This document shows positions 24,062 through 35,503 of a stretch of DNA of 64,000 bases, one piece after another. Made by a program: the position numbers and the translations under genes. The stretch's first letter is position 1; the number at the start of each line of letters is the position of its first letter. The notes beneath the pieces are model-generated. The model was not told the DNA's origin and made no database searches. It was given only the letters and a program-made list of their open reading frames with translations. The DNA comes from Bidens hawaiensis (Eukaryota; Streptophyta; Magnoliopsida; Asterales; Asteraceae), in the NCBI GenBank assembly GCA_021521415.1, contig JAIQDT010000167.1, positions 2,238,501 to 2,302,500 of the forward strand, in the 5' to 3' direction.

Positions 24062-26999
24062 TTAATGATGTGTGCTTGTTGAGCAAACTGACTATCTTTT
24101 CAAAGTCTAGATGAATGATGTGTGTAAATGTTTTGATTATGATACTTTTCATGTTGACTGATAAGTACTTAGTTGACTATCTGTGCAAATCTGGTATGTT
24201 TGATGATTATGCTTGTTTATCAGTTGATGTGTGTGTGATGTCAGGATGAGTGTTTTGATTTGATTTACTTGATTATGCATGCCTATCTGACATCTTTTTT
24301 AATTGTTTGAATATGTGTGTTATCTGATCAAATGATGTTATTAGGATAGGCTAGACTATGCATCTTAGTAATGTCTGCTTATTTTGATGATGTTACTGAT
24401 GATTAAGATTTGAATATGTTACAACTGTTTGTGTCAAAATGTGTCTTTATGTCAAAATTGTATGCTCAAATGAATTTTCAAATGAATTTTGCATAATAAC
24501 TATATTTTGATCAAAACGTAAGCAAGTTGTTAATGGTGTAGAGGTATGATAAGACTATTCAGTTAAAGCTTTGTAGAAGCTTAAAATTGTTTTTAAAGAA
24601 AAGTCTCAAAAGAATTACTTTTGCTGAGAACTATGTCATTTGCCCAAGTCTGAGGAACATGTACATGTATATGTTTGGTCCTGTCATCTACTTGTAGATT
24701 TGAAAGGATGGCCATTAGTCCAAAGACTAAAAGCATTTGGGGCACTTGTAATTTGCTCTTTCACTTAAAATTATGCCATTGACGCTAAGCCAAAAGGACA
24801 TATACTTATGTGTGTGTTTGGTCCTGCTGAATAATTGTGGATAGAAAGGATAGCCATTAACCTGGAAGCTAAGAGTACTTGGGGTGATTGAATCTGTTAA
24901 AATGGGAAATGATAGTACATTGACCACTTAGCTAAACAAATGAATTTAATAGGCTAAAAAGGCATTTAGTACAGTCATTAACATGTATGGTTGCTTTCTC
25001 ATGATGTGTAAAACCTAAGGTCATATAAACAAAATGAAAATGCTAATCTTTATGTGGAGATACATAGTTGTCTTTGCATGTCTCAAGATACATCTCCCCA
25101 AATGATAGACAGAAAAGTGATTACCCAGTCATACACAAGCATGTTCTTATTTGGGCAACCCAAAAAAATATTGAAACATTTTTATATATGACAAAGAACA
25201 GTTTGAGAAAATTTGAGAAAATATCAAAAATAAGAATAAATCAACCAAAAGTTGATAAGTGTTTTAAATATTTTATCAGATAAAGAGGGTTCCAACTAGA
25301 ACTACAGAGATGGTGACATAATCTGTCTCATCTTAAATGAAAGGCATGCAAGTCCGGATGGCATTGAAGTCTACTGTTCAACCTCTATATGTTGGAAAAA
25401 CAAAAATACAAAAATTTTCAATAAGTTATGTCATGCAAAATCAAAATTTTAACCAAATAGCAGGGGGTTGAAGTCAAATTGGGGTGATCTGGGGAAAGCC
25501 AAATAAGCTTTGAGAAGAGATATGAGGCATCATAGCATAGTGTTGACCATATATGTATTATGCTACTTAAATGAACCTAAATCATATCACTAAAGAAATG
25601 AAATTCATGCTAAGTACAAACCTGTTGTTAACCTGTCTATACTATCATAATAATGTTGAGGATGAAGTATTGAGAAAGCTACTTAGTCAATATGATCTCA
25701 TCCTTGAGATTTTTTTAGAAAACGAAAGAAACTGTTTTGAAAGGAAACTTGACTGAAATTTGATCTCTAAATGCACCATTTGCTCTTAAAGAATAGGCCT
25801 TAATAAAAATTATGTTTTAATATTTAGTTTAAGTCAAAAAGAGTTGCATTTTAACTATAAAAAGTTGAATATGTATTTTCGAGTAAGTTTTGATGATATA
25901 TAACCTTTTCCAGCATACTTAGACATTCGGGTCTAAGTTCATCTATATCGAGCATACTTTAAAGTTCTATACTTTTCGAGCAGAGTTTACTGCTTAACTT
26001 GTAAGTTTAGTCTTCCGAACAGGCTTGACGTTTTACTACCAAGCTTTTATATAGTTAAGACTATCGAGCATACTTAGTATTGTGTTTTCTAGTGTTAACT
26101 GTTTCTAGCAAGCTTTTTGATATGTTAGATTATCCTAGCAAGCTTTGTTGATTTCTTAACTTTCCAGCACACTTAACTGTCATTAGGGTGTTGTAAGTCA
26201 AACGATCAAGCTTTGTAATTGAATATGTTACTTCTAGCAAGCTTTCATGTTTTTAGACTATCTAGCACACTTGTGTGATTGTTGACTATTTAAATTTATT
26301 CTAGAAAGCTGTGACTTTAAGTGTGTTGACTTTAAATACTAGCACACTTAATGATTAGTGTGAATATGTTTCTTTGAAATTACAAGTGTTTTCGGGCAAA
26401 CCTAGTTTCCCGAGCACACTTTATGTTTTGAGCACACTTTGAAATTTTCAAGTGTTCTCTCAACGTACTTGGTAATTTCTTACTTTTGCTTGTCGAGTCC
26501 ACTTTGTGCCTAGAACTCCCTTCTAGCACAATTTGCTTATACAAGAGTGTCTCGAGCACACTATGTGTAATAGTTCACTTAATTGATTATTTGCTAACTG
26601 TTTATACATTTTCGGGTAAAGTTTGTGATAAGTTACATAATTCGAGTAATAGAAAAGTGTGTCATTTATTTATGAATCTTAGTTGATTCCTAGCAATGTT
26701 ACCTACTTGATGTTTTATACTTGATTATTTATCTTGTGATTCAGTTCTCGAGAAATCTTGTATTTCGGGTAAGCTTCCTTAATTTTAATTTACTTCTCAC
26801 TTTATGAACCATGAAACGAGCAAGCTTTATGAAAGTGGAATATGCCTAGCACACTTTGCAAAAACTGACTTTTCCGAGCAAAGTTTGCTATACAAACTCA
26901 ATCGAGCAAGGTTTTTATGTGTTAATACTTTTATTGGATAAGATCACTGTATGACAACTATTAACTCACTAAACAACAAAAAGCATTTAAAACTCACTT
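24062..26999 (+). other. Element C spacer between pol and extra ORF, with a field of GAGCANACTT-like motifs
   Basis: Nearly 3 kb without convincing coding frames. The first 1.8 kb is AT-rich with TGATTATG- and TGATGTGTG-type repetition near 24,060-24,400. A degenerate pair of about 110-bp units (24,600-24,700 and 24,755-24,860) shares ATGTATATGTTTGGTCCTG-like text. From about 25,910 to 26,915 a motif close to TNGAGCANACTTT (also AGCAAGCTT) occurs some 28 times, spaced mostly 20-60 bases. The same motif fills the U3 of the C LTRs. Confidence 0.7.
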
Positions 27000-27371
27000 T
27001 CATAAGGTATATAAGAGGTAGTGAGAGAAGTTTTTCAACACTATTTTCCCTCTCTCTCTCTCTATATATCCTTCCACTGATTGCACTCAAAGAACAAACC
27101 GACTTATCGCATTCATAATAATCCTAACCCTAATTAGTCAGACTAGGTAAGCTTTAATTAACCGTTTTCCGACCATGATTATGTGATAATGGGCTTTGAT
27201 TATTCATGATTACTAAATCTGTGTTTTGTGTGTAGGTTATAAACTTGTCGAAGATCAGGTTCTTAATGAAATTTCTTTCAATCTTCTTCAAAGTTATAAC
27301 TTGAAATTACTTAAAGTTGTGAACTTTAGTACTAATTTCTACTTTGAATATGTTTGTTTATGTTTTCAGAT
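27000..27371 (+). promoter_or_regulatory. Internal promoter and intron-like leader of the element C extra ORF
   Basis: TATATAAG at 27,008-27,015 is followed by a CT-rich run (about 27,047-27,065) and a leader. A splice-donor-like ACTAG|GTAAGC sits at 27,147, a branch-site-like TACTAAAT at 27,211-27,218, and an acceptor TGTGTAG|G at 27,235, giving a possible 89-bp intron. A second acceptor TTTTCAG|A at 27,369 lies just before ATGGCGG (27,372), giving a possible 223-bp intron. Together these suggest that the extra ORF is expressed from its own or spliced RNA (inference). Confidence 0.55.
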
Positions 27372-30300
27372 ATGGCGGATAATGATCAACCGACCTATCC
27401 TTTTGAGCATAACACAATATGTGCGCTCTGTTACAAATTACTCTGGATAATGAAGAAGTGGCTCCGATGATTTGATGGTTACGAAGGTCAAATATCCGTT
27501 TCGCCCTAACGAAATGTCCGGTGATATACAGAAATCACTCGCTCAATTTTTGGAGGTCAGCGAGGTTGTATGATGATGTTAATGGGAGAAGGATAGATGC
27601 CACTGTTGCCAATCAAGAGATACGGATCAATGAGACTGTGATAAGACGATGGTTACAATTGAATGATGATCATCCAAACCCTATTCACCTTACAATAGAA
27701 CATTTACTCAAGGTGTTTGTACAAGCAATGGGTTATCAGGGGAATGTACATGATGGGAAATTCCAGAAGGGAATGTTCCCCAATATCTACGAGTTTCTGA
27801 TACACCACATAATTCATGGTTTCGCTCCAAGAAAGGGCTCATGGACTCTTATGAGTCGGGATCTGGCCAATGCCACCATCACCATATGACCAATCCTACC
27901 AAATACCACATCCAACACCACCTTACTCTCAACCACCAAATGACCAAACAACCCAAATCCCATCTCAAACCACAACATAACCTTTACCTGAACCCACCCA
28001 TGAACCTTATAGCCTAGAATCACTACCCATATATCTACATACACTTACATCCCCACCCCAGACCCAAACCACAAATCCTTTACCAGAACCATTTCCCATC
28101 ACACCACCTACTACCCCTCCCCATATTTCCAATCTTTACCAGCAAACTTTTATTTGATAATTGAAGCTGTGAAATTGAGAAATGATAATGATGAGTTGAG
28201 AACGGAGAATGAGAAGTTAAAAGCTCAGTTGGCCCTAGTCCGTTCACGAATTCAAACTCTGGAGCAGAAGGTTGAGAAGACCTCAGCTTCCCCAAAACAG
28301 GGGGAGAATATTCCATTGAATGAGCCAACTGGTGTCGCTGGTACTAATGTTGAAGCAATGGTAGATGCAGGTGTGAAGATAAATGATGTTGTTGGTTTGG
28401 CTTGTATTCTAAATGCTTATGATGAAAGTGATAATGAGGATAGTGGTTCAAGAATGATATTGGAGGATGAGTATGAAGCTGATGAATCAGAGGGGGAAGA
28501 ACAAAATTATGATATTAATAATGAAGTCTTGAATACTGTTGAAAGAAATGATGATGATGAGTTGTGGAGAGAGAAGGGTATGAAGGAAGATGAAGTGGAG
28601 AATTTGACTAATGACAATGTGGCTACCACCGATGTTGCTACTGACATTCAAACTGATGTTGCAACAGATGTTTTAACTGCAACTGATGTGCAGACTGATG
28701 TTGTGTTAGACGAAGGTGCTGATACTGAGGAGCTAGTACTCACTGAACCAAATGTAACTGATCAAATAAGCTCCAAGAGGGTAGAGCTTGATGTTGAGAT
28801 GGATGAGTTAGAGAACGACATTGATGAGTTTCCCTCAGAAACCGAAGAGGAATTGAAAAGAAGATTGGATAAAGGAAAGCCTGTTGATGAGAGCAGTAGT
28901 GAAGAGGTGAATGAAACTGAGAAGGAAAATGTTGAGGAAGAGGATGAAGAAGATGAAAGTACTGCTGCTGCCAGGAGACTCAATCAAGTTTTAAGAGTAA
29001 CAAAGGAAAGGGAACACATTGCCCCAACCCTTACTGTTAGTACACGGTTTTGCGTCTTGAGTCTTTGTATTTATCGTTAACGTATTTGTTGTTTTGTTTA
29101 ATGTAATAAACAATTAATCTATCTGTGTAGTTCGTTAATGTAATGTCTAGTTCGCTAAGGATGTTTAGCGAACTAAGACTTAAGATATTATCCCTCCTGA
29201 TTCGTTGAGGATGTTTAACAAATCAGGGGGTGATTCGTTAAGATTATTGTCTATTTAATGTATGTAAGGAATTAGAGTTTAGTTTGTTAGGGGATGTTAA
29301 CGAACTAAATCCATCGTCTATTTATAGTGAAAACTGTTCACACATTAATGTAAGTTTTAAGAGTTAATTAACGAACCTCTGCCCGATCTCTCTCTTAATC
29401 TTCATACTGATATTAGTTATATACATACACCTAATACATATAGATATATATATTAGTTATATACATACACCTAATACATATAGATATATATCGTATTAAC
29501 TATAGATCAATGGCAATGATGAACTAGATCCGTATTAAGAGTTAATTTATATACAATTCAGATCTGAGATCTGTGTGAGTAAAGAGTTAACTGAGATCAA
29601 ACACTTACAGCAGAAGAACTGGCTGAGCAGGGAAACTTAATTAATCAAGCCAACATTTCTAAAGTTCTTAATGAAGAAGAGGTTGACGATCAAGTAGTGA
29701 TTGAAACTTTGATCAATCTGAAAAAGGCTGAAGAAGTGGATAACTCACTGGCCATAGTGGTGAGTATGTTTGCACAATCAATGAACCAACCTCAAAAGGA
29801 ACCTGAAAAGGAACCTAAGAGGGAAACCGGTGAAATGTTTGATCTGATGAAAGAGAATCTCTTTAAGCTACATGAACAATTCTCAGAAAAAGTTAAGAGA
29901 TTTGCAGAGATATAAATGAGAAGGAAGAGAGCATATGAACAATCTGAGAAGGAAAGGGCTGCCAAACGGGGGAAATGGGATGAGAAAAAGATGTATTTTG
30001 TTGAAACCCCTGAAGATCAAGAAAGCCCATTAAGGCCAGTACCTCTCCAAACACTGAGGCCAGATGAAATAGTTCAAGGTGTTCCAAATAATCCAACTCC
30101 AGATATTCCAAAATCTGATGAACCAAGGATTGATGTTGTGGATGAATCAACAGAGAAGGATGATACATCTGATGATGATGATGATGATGAGATGATGATT
30201 AGAGTAAAATGGCTGAACCTGTTGATGTTGTGTCCCCACAAGTAACAATGACAGAAGATCAAAGGGCAAACATTCAACCAAACTTGATTGATGCTAAAAA

Positions 30301-32073
30301 GAAAATCCTCTAGTAATAAAGATGATGAGCCGTGGATTCAAGTTTGAATATCTTGCCTCTCTTAATGATGATGAGCTGCAGAGAAAATTGGACAAAGAGA
30401 TGGACATTATTAAGAAACAAATGCAAAAAAAGAACAGAGACAGTCAGAAATTTAGAGAATATCTGAGAAGGCATGGTTTCTCTGAAAAAGACTTGACACA
30501 CTTTAAATTTGAGAAACTCAGAGAAGCATACCACACAACCAGAAAAGCTGTTGAAAAGGAAGAAAAGGAAAGACTTGTAAAAGAAGCATCTTTGAATGAA
30601 ATGTTTAATGAGTTGAGAAAGAAGTTTAGTGGTAAATGTGGATACTTGATGGATAGGGGAATGGCACCAGAATTGGTGAACAACTTGTCTAAAGTTGCTG
30701 TTGAGTCTCATTATGACAAACTACAAAAGAAAGAAAGATTAAAAAGAGATCAACCTGAGCCTTCTACTATACAGTCAAGGAGGGATCAACATGAACCTCC
30801 AGCAAAGAAGAGAAAGATCATGACATTGAGAGATAAACAAAGGGCTAAAATTGAATATAAGAAAGCTGAAGCCTGTGACACACCTATCCCAGTGGAAGTC
30901 AAAACTGAACCAATGGAAGAACCAACAGATCCATGAGATAATGATGAAATGATTAAATTTTTAAAAGGTGTGATGGTGAGCCAAAAGGGCATGAATGGGA
31001 AAGTGTTTGATAATTTGGGTAAAGCAAAACTCAAGCAACTCTTCTCTGAGTAAAAAGCTGAATGGGAAAGAGTGTTATTAGAGGGTGTAAACCCAAGAAG
31101 CTTCATTGGTGGAAGATTTGTTCCCGCTGGACAACTTCATGATGAAAGGATAGGAGAAATGATTGCAAGGTTGTTCAGTGAGGGTGGAGAAAATTTGACT
31201 GAGTTGATAAATTACCTGCTGAGAGAATAGTTGCCATGTACAAGAAAACTTTTGGAGTCATGGGGCCTACCAAACCGATGAAATCAATTCCAAGAAGGCC
31301 CTCTGCTTCAAGAAGATATACCTCAGCAAGCAGGGGTGAGTCAAGTAGAGCAGCAACCCAAAGAGAAACAAGACCACAATATGATGTGATCTACCTATGA
31401 CTCGGTACTATGACTCAGTCTCTCAATCTTTGAAGGTGATTATGCAAAGCAGACAGTTGAGAGACATTATATTCATAGATGACTTTGCAGAATACACAAG
31501 GTCACAACTTGAGAAGATTGCCACACTTGACTTGTATGATTACCATGACAACAGAAAGTTGGCTGGAAGACAACACAATGAGCTTTCAAAGTTCTTGAAA
31601 AGTGAGGCTGACAAAGGTTTTCCTCTGTTGAGTCAAAAGATGAAATGGGAATTGACCAAGCATGAGAGGACAAGAAGATTGACACGCGTGAGGAAGATAA
31701 GGGATGCAGAACATGATTATCTTTCAAAAGTAAGGAACAACAATCCCTTGTCCAACTTAAACACATGTATTAGCATGAGAAGGCGTATAATTAGGCCCAA
31801 TTTTGAGGTGCAGAAGAATGGTCGAATCACTCAAATAGACTACAACGACAGAGAAGACCATTACGTTCTTAGCAACACAGACGGACTAATACTGGGAAAC
31901 ATCAGAAATGATGAACCCTGACTTATTTTCATAGGGAAGATCTAAGGGACATTGTAGGATTGACAATTCCAGAAAATCACCCTCACTATCATATTCTTTC
32001 CATCTTCCTGGAAAGTGCAGGAACAATACTTGTTGGAAGAAGACAAGCAACCCTCAATGCACGAAAAAGATAA
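27372..32073 (+). pseudogene. Element C extra ORF (most complete copy, interrupted by a solo LTR)
   Basis: ATG at 27,372 opens MADNDQPTYPFEH; a TGA stops it after 32 codons and the frame shifts. N-terminal domain (27,521-27,889): LNFWRSARLYDD, VIRRWLQLNDDHP, MGYQGNVHDGKFQKGMFP and FLIHHIIHG. A Pro/Thr-rich stretch follows (about 27,890-28,130). An open frame from 28,154 holds a coiled coil (ELRTENEKLKAQLALVRSRI) and then acidic repeats with TDV motifs. The solo LTR (29,035-29,603) interrupts, and the frame resumes with AEELAEQGNLINQ. Basic coiled-coil parts follow (29,697-30,245; 30,322-30,936). The C-terminal domain (31,397-32,073) has LKVIMQSRQLRDIIFIDDF, GFPLL, HYVLSNTDGLILG and, after a shift near 31,920, IPENHPHYHILSIF. 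Coding length would be above 1,300 codons. Function unknown. Confidence 0.7.
29035..29603 (+). repeat. Solo LTR of the H1 family inside the element C extra ORF
   Basis: It starts TGTTAGTACACGG, ends GAGATCAAACA, and is flanked by a perfect duplication CTTAC (29,030-29,034 and 29,604-29,608). It aligns with the H1 LTR at 12,343. A hairpin TAGTTCGCTAA/TTAGCGAACTA (29,148-29,175, loop GGATGT) and a TATA-like CTATTTATAG (about 29,318) are present, plus a direct duplication of about 45 bp (about 29,411-29,490). A solo LTR is what LTR-LTR recombination leaves behind. The ORF reads on smoothly when the insert and one CTTAC are ignored. Confidence 0.9.
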
Positions 32074-32211
32074 TTCTTAGAATAGGGTTTACTTTGTAAT
32101 GTCTACGGACAGAAGTTGAATATGTAATATTTTGACTTATGAATATGTAAATTTGACTTTTATTTGATGTAACCTTAGAAAGTGTTTTGGGTCAGCTAAG
32201 GTGTTCCAATC

Positions 32212-32221
32212 TATTGGAGAT
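32212..32221 (+). promoter_or_regulatory. Element C polypurine tract (weakened)
   Basis: ATTGGAGAT lies directly before the 3' LTR. Related elements here have TAGGGGAGAT (B, 35,504-35,514) and AAGGGGAGAT (G, minus strand at 42,352-42,362), so two Gs appear lost in C. The tract primes plus-strand DNA. Confidence 0.6.
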
Positions 32222-33370
32222 TTTTGAGTCATGATTTGACTTGAAATGATCTAAATAAGTCAAAGGAAGATTGGAATCTTCTCAACCTCCTCAGGATTCG
32301 CTAAGTACGGAAACCGAGCACACTTGGACATCCGAGCAGGTTTTACTTGGCCGAGCATGATATTTTGCCTATCGGGTAGGGTTATCTTCTTGAAGTCTTC
32401 TTAAGTGTTAATCCGAACAGGGTTCACTCCATCTAGCAGAAGTGTTCTTCTAGTCGAGCACAGTTTGCTCCCAGCAAACCCTTGACTAAACCAAGCTCTT
32501 GAAGCCAAGTATTTGGAAGATCTAGCAAGGTTCGATTAATAAGCAGGAGTCCGAGCATACTTGTGGAAAGTTATCAAGAAATATTCTAAGTACTTTCCCT
32601 AGTAAGGTTCCACCCCGAGCAGGCTACAGTGCTACCAGCACACTTACAATTTGCTTAATAAGTTATCTTTTAACAAAGGGTTGAAGGAAATCATGAAGAA
32701 CATCATGCTCATAGGACCATATCGAGCAAAGTTTGTTATGGTCAAGAAGATTGAAGTCTGATAGGTGAGTATTTTCTTAGGAAAATACTCTAAGTAAAGT
32801 CTACCTGGAGAACTGTTCTCGAGCTCACTTCAAGGTTACCAGGCCTACTCGTAGAAGACAAATGTCACAAAGTCTACCCGGAAGACCTGTTTTACACTTA
32901 GTATAGTTTTGAATATGTAATTTGATTATGTACCAATCATTAGGGTTTCTAGAAGGAATAACAGCTGTCAGGAGGTGGTAGACCAATAAATAGAATATTG
33001 TAGGGCACGACTCCTACGGACTGATTCGCCACTTTACACTTTTCAGACAAAATCAAATATTCCTGATTGAGTGTGGCGGCTGTCCTAGGTTATTATTGAA
33101 AACTAAATTCCTTACAAGAAACCCTAATCGATTTACATTTGTATGAATCATTTCTATAAATGGAAATCTTTCGAGTTATGGTTTGTGTCTCTTTACATTT
33201 ATTAACCTGTTTAGCAGCAAACTTGTTTGTTTCGGATTCCGCCGTTAACAAACATTAATCTTACCCAAATTAGCAAACCCATCATTAACCTTCTTGTCGA
33301 CATATTTAATATATGGGTTATGACTTGATTGTGAGTGTGATCGATCGATCCTTACCATGGGGACCTGACA
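32222..33370 (+). repeat. Element C 3' LTR
   Basis: It aligns end to end with 15,580-16,732 and carries the same CGAGCANANTT field. The TATA box is altered (CAATAAATAG, about 32,983) and the first bases read TTTTGAG instead of TG. It ends GGGGACCTGACA at 33,370, followed by AAACT. Confidence 0.92.
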
Positions 33371-33375
33371 AAACT

Positions 33376-35503
33376 ACTGACGTTGTTAAACTATTGATGA
33401 CAGGACAGCAGATGAGACTATTAATTTTGTTGACGCTAAAACTATTTATGAATTGACGGATCAAGTTCAGAGGTTAAACTCTGAAGTCACGGAGTTCAAA
33501 AATCTCATCTCAAACATGACTCAACCTCAAGTCCAACAACACCATGATAATACCCAATTGTTGGCCTCCATCCGAAGGGAATTCCAATCTTGCATACAAC
33601 AATTAGTCACTCATAAACCACCAACCACTCAAAGCTAAAGCAAACAGAAGAGTATAACCACCTCTAACCTAGAGCTTGCTTAGCTCAAATCCTTTATTTC
33701 TTCACATTTCCAAATTTTCAATACCAAAGTCAACACAAATACCACCATGCTCAGAATCTCTCTAAATACGCTTAGAAATAAGCTAAGGAAACAAATTATG
33801 GATCAACAGAATCAATTAGCAGCACTTTCAGGAATGGCTCCTCTTGCACCATGGTTTCCAGAGCAAGCTCAGGCTGCTTCTGATGCCATAAAGATGGAGA
33901 ATGTCCTTGATGCTTCAAGGAAGGCAGTTGAGAAGAAACCTGGAAACAAAACTACTGAAGAAACTGCAAAATTGAAAGAAATGTTGAAAAATGAAAGGGA
34001 AGCAAAGGAAGGGCACTGATCAAATAACTGAGAAAAAAACTAGAAGAAAGTGGCCCCTCAAATAAAAGAAGTTTCAAGTCAGTATCCAAATGTGGAAGGA
34101 AAGGTGGTAAAACAAAGAAAATGTCAGTAGTTACACAAACTACTATTGAAGTTCATCAAACTGCTGATTATTGATAAGTTGTTACATATTCAGCTAATCC
34201 AAGACCAACAGTTACCAAAACTGGTGTTGCCTTCACAAGACAAACTACTGGTGCTCCAAAAGAACTAACAACATAATTAGAAACTTTTGATACACCCAAT
34301 AACCAATTACTATTACAAAATTTGTTGAAACCTTGAAGACAAGGCCTATTCAAAAAAGGGCGCTGCCAGTAGTTTGAAAATAAGAAAGTTGGTCCTGCCT
34401 AACGAGGAAGATTCACCACCAGCTTAACCTTAATTGAAATTCAACCCAAAGAATGTAGATAACTTGATCTCACAACAAGAATAAGGAGCTGCAAGAGATT
34501 TGGCAGAGGCTGCTCAGAGAATGCCGGATGAGGAAGCTGCAAGATTTTATCAAAAGGAGCTCCTGAAGACAAGAGCTTTAGAGCAAGAGGCTTATGAGTT
34601 AAGCCTAAAAGTTTTAGCAAGACCAATAGCTGCCAAAAAAGGTATTGATGGAAGCAAAGAAATGTGCTCTCATTTGGCTAAAAGGGCCTGCATAGTACAA
34701 AGTCACCCTCTACAAATTAAAAGGGTGGAACTATGAAGATCTCCAAGCTGAATGTGGAAGGATTGAAAACCTCCTCAAACAAGACCATATTCAGTATCAT
34801 CCCGAACTTGACTAGGATGTAGTAAACACTAGGATCTCAGAAGAAAAATAAAGGGAGATCCTAAAGACGAAGATTGAATTAGCGGAGCCTAATTTTCACT
34901 AAAGAAAAGAGACTGCCAGGTGGGGGATTGATAAGTTAAGGGGAGCTTATTAATATCTTGTACAAGAAAGAAAGAAGAATCCAAGTAACTTTCTAGAACC
35001 CAAAGTTTTTGTCAACAATTAAACTCTCGAAGAGGCAAAGAACTGTCAAAAAAACTGCAAGACAAAATTCCCTGCGAGCCAGAAGAAGACAATTGACTGA
35101 ATTAGAACTATAAGCAAATGAGGGTATATACAGGGATGCCAAGATGGAATTTGTACATGACATCAATTTGGTACCTTCCTGGTCTTCATTATCAAATCTG
35201 GCCACTACTTATAATACTGCTCAAACCCAATCAATTCCAAAAGTTATAAAATGGAGTAAAATAAAAGATTTCTCCTTTGTAACTTTGGAATTTGATTCTG
35301 GGAAAACACAAAGGTTGGATCTACAAGATGTACCGATGATGGAGAATAGTTGTTGAAAAGTTTACTAGACCTTCCATTAGAGATGGAAGATGATGAAAGT
35401 TTGGGGACTGAAATTTTTAAAGCTCATCAAAGATTCAGCCCAAAGAAAAATGTCTAAATAAGACAATGGAGTGAAAAGAATAAATGGTTTTGGCATCATC
35501 AGT
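33376..35503 (+). pseudogene. Element B extra ORF, C-terminal half (decayed)
   Basis: It continues the frame broken at 15,574. Visible blocks are a coiled coil (YELTDQVQRLNSEVTEFKNL, 33,450-33,510), a second open frame 33,747-34,019 with MDQQNQLAALSGMAPLAPW and a Lys/Glu-rich helix, then 34,500-34,736 (MAEAAQRMPDEEAARFYQKE) and 35,144-35,356 (VKWSK-type core: KVIKWSKIKDFSFVTLEFDS, then LQDVPMMENS). The last block sits at the same relative place as the C-terminal domains of C, G and H1. Numerous stops separate them. Function unknown. Confidence 0.6.

Larger units (their letters stand above)
15580..33370 (+). mobile_element. Element C: 17.8-kb Ty1/copia element with extra ORF
   Basis: LTRs of 1,153 and 1,149 bp flank gag, pol and a second coding block. 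The flanking target duplication AAACT (15,575-15,579 and 33,371-33,375) is perfect, and a tRNA-Met primer site follows the left LTR. Plant copia elements are usually about 5-10 kb, so this one is very large. Roughly 8 kb between the end of pol and the 3' LTR is spacer plus extra ORF. Long gag and size recall the SIRE/Maximus lineage (inference). A 569-bp solo LTR is inserted inside. Confidence 0.93.

Noticed and set aside
24600..24870. Two similar units of about 110 bp in the C spacer as a conserved regulatory or RNA element
   Set aside because: Only two imperfect copies and no stable fold that I could see by eye; more likely a local duplication.
28762..28983. Ser-rich minus-strand frame
   Set aside because: Antisense to the Glu/Asp-rich part of the element C extra ORF; GAA/GAG/GAT codons read as Ser/Phe/Leu on the other strand.
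27372..32073. Extra ORF as a true synaptobrevin/longin SNARE gene of the host
   Set aside because: No transmembrane end or SNARE-like motif is visible, and the ORF recurs with copia LTRs at several loci. The label, remembered from database entries, is probably a weak domain hit.
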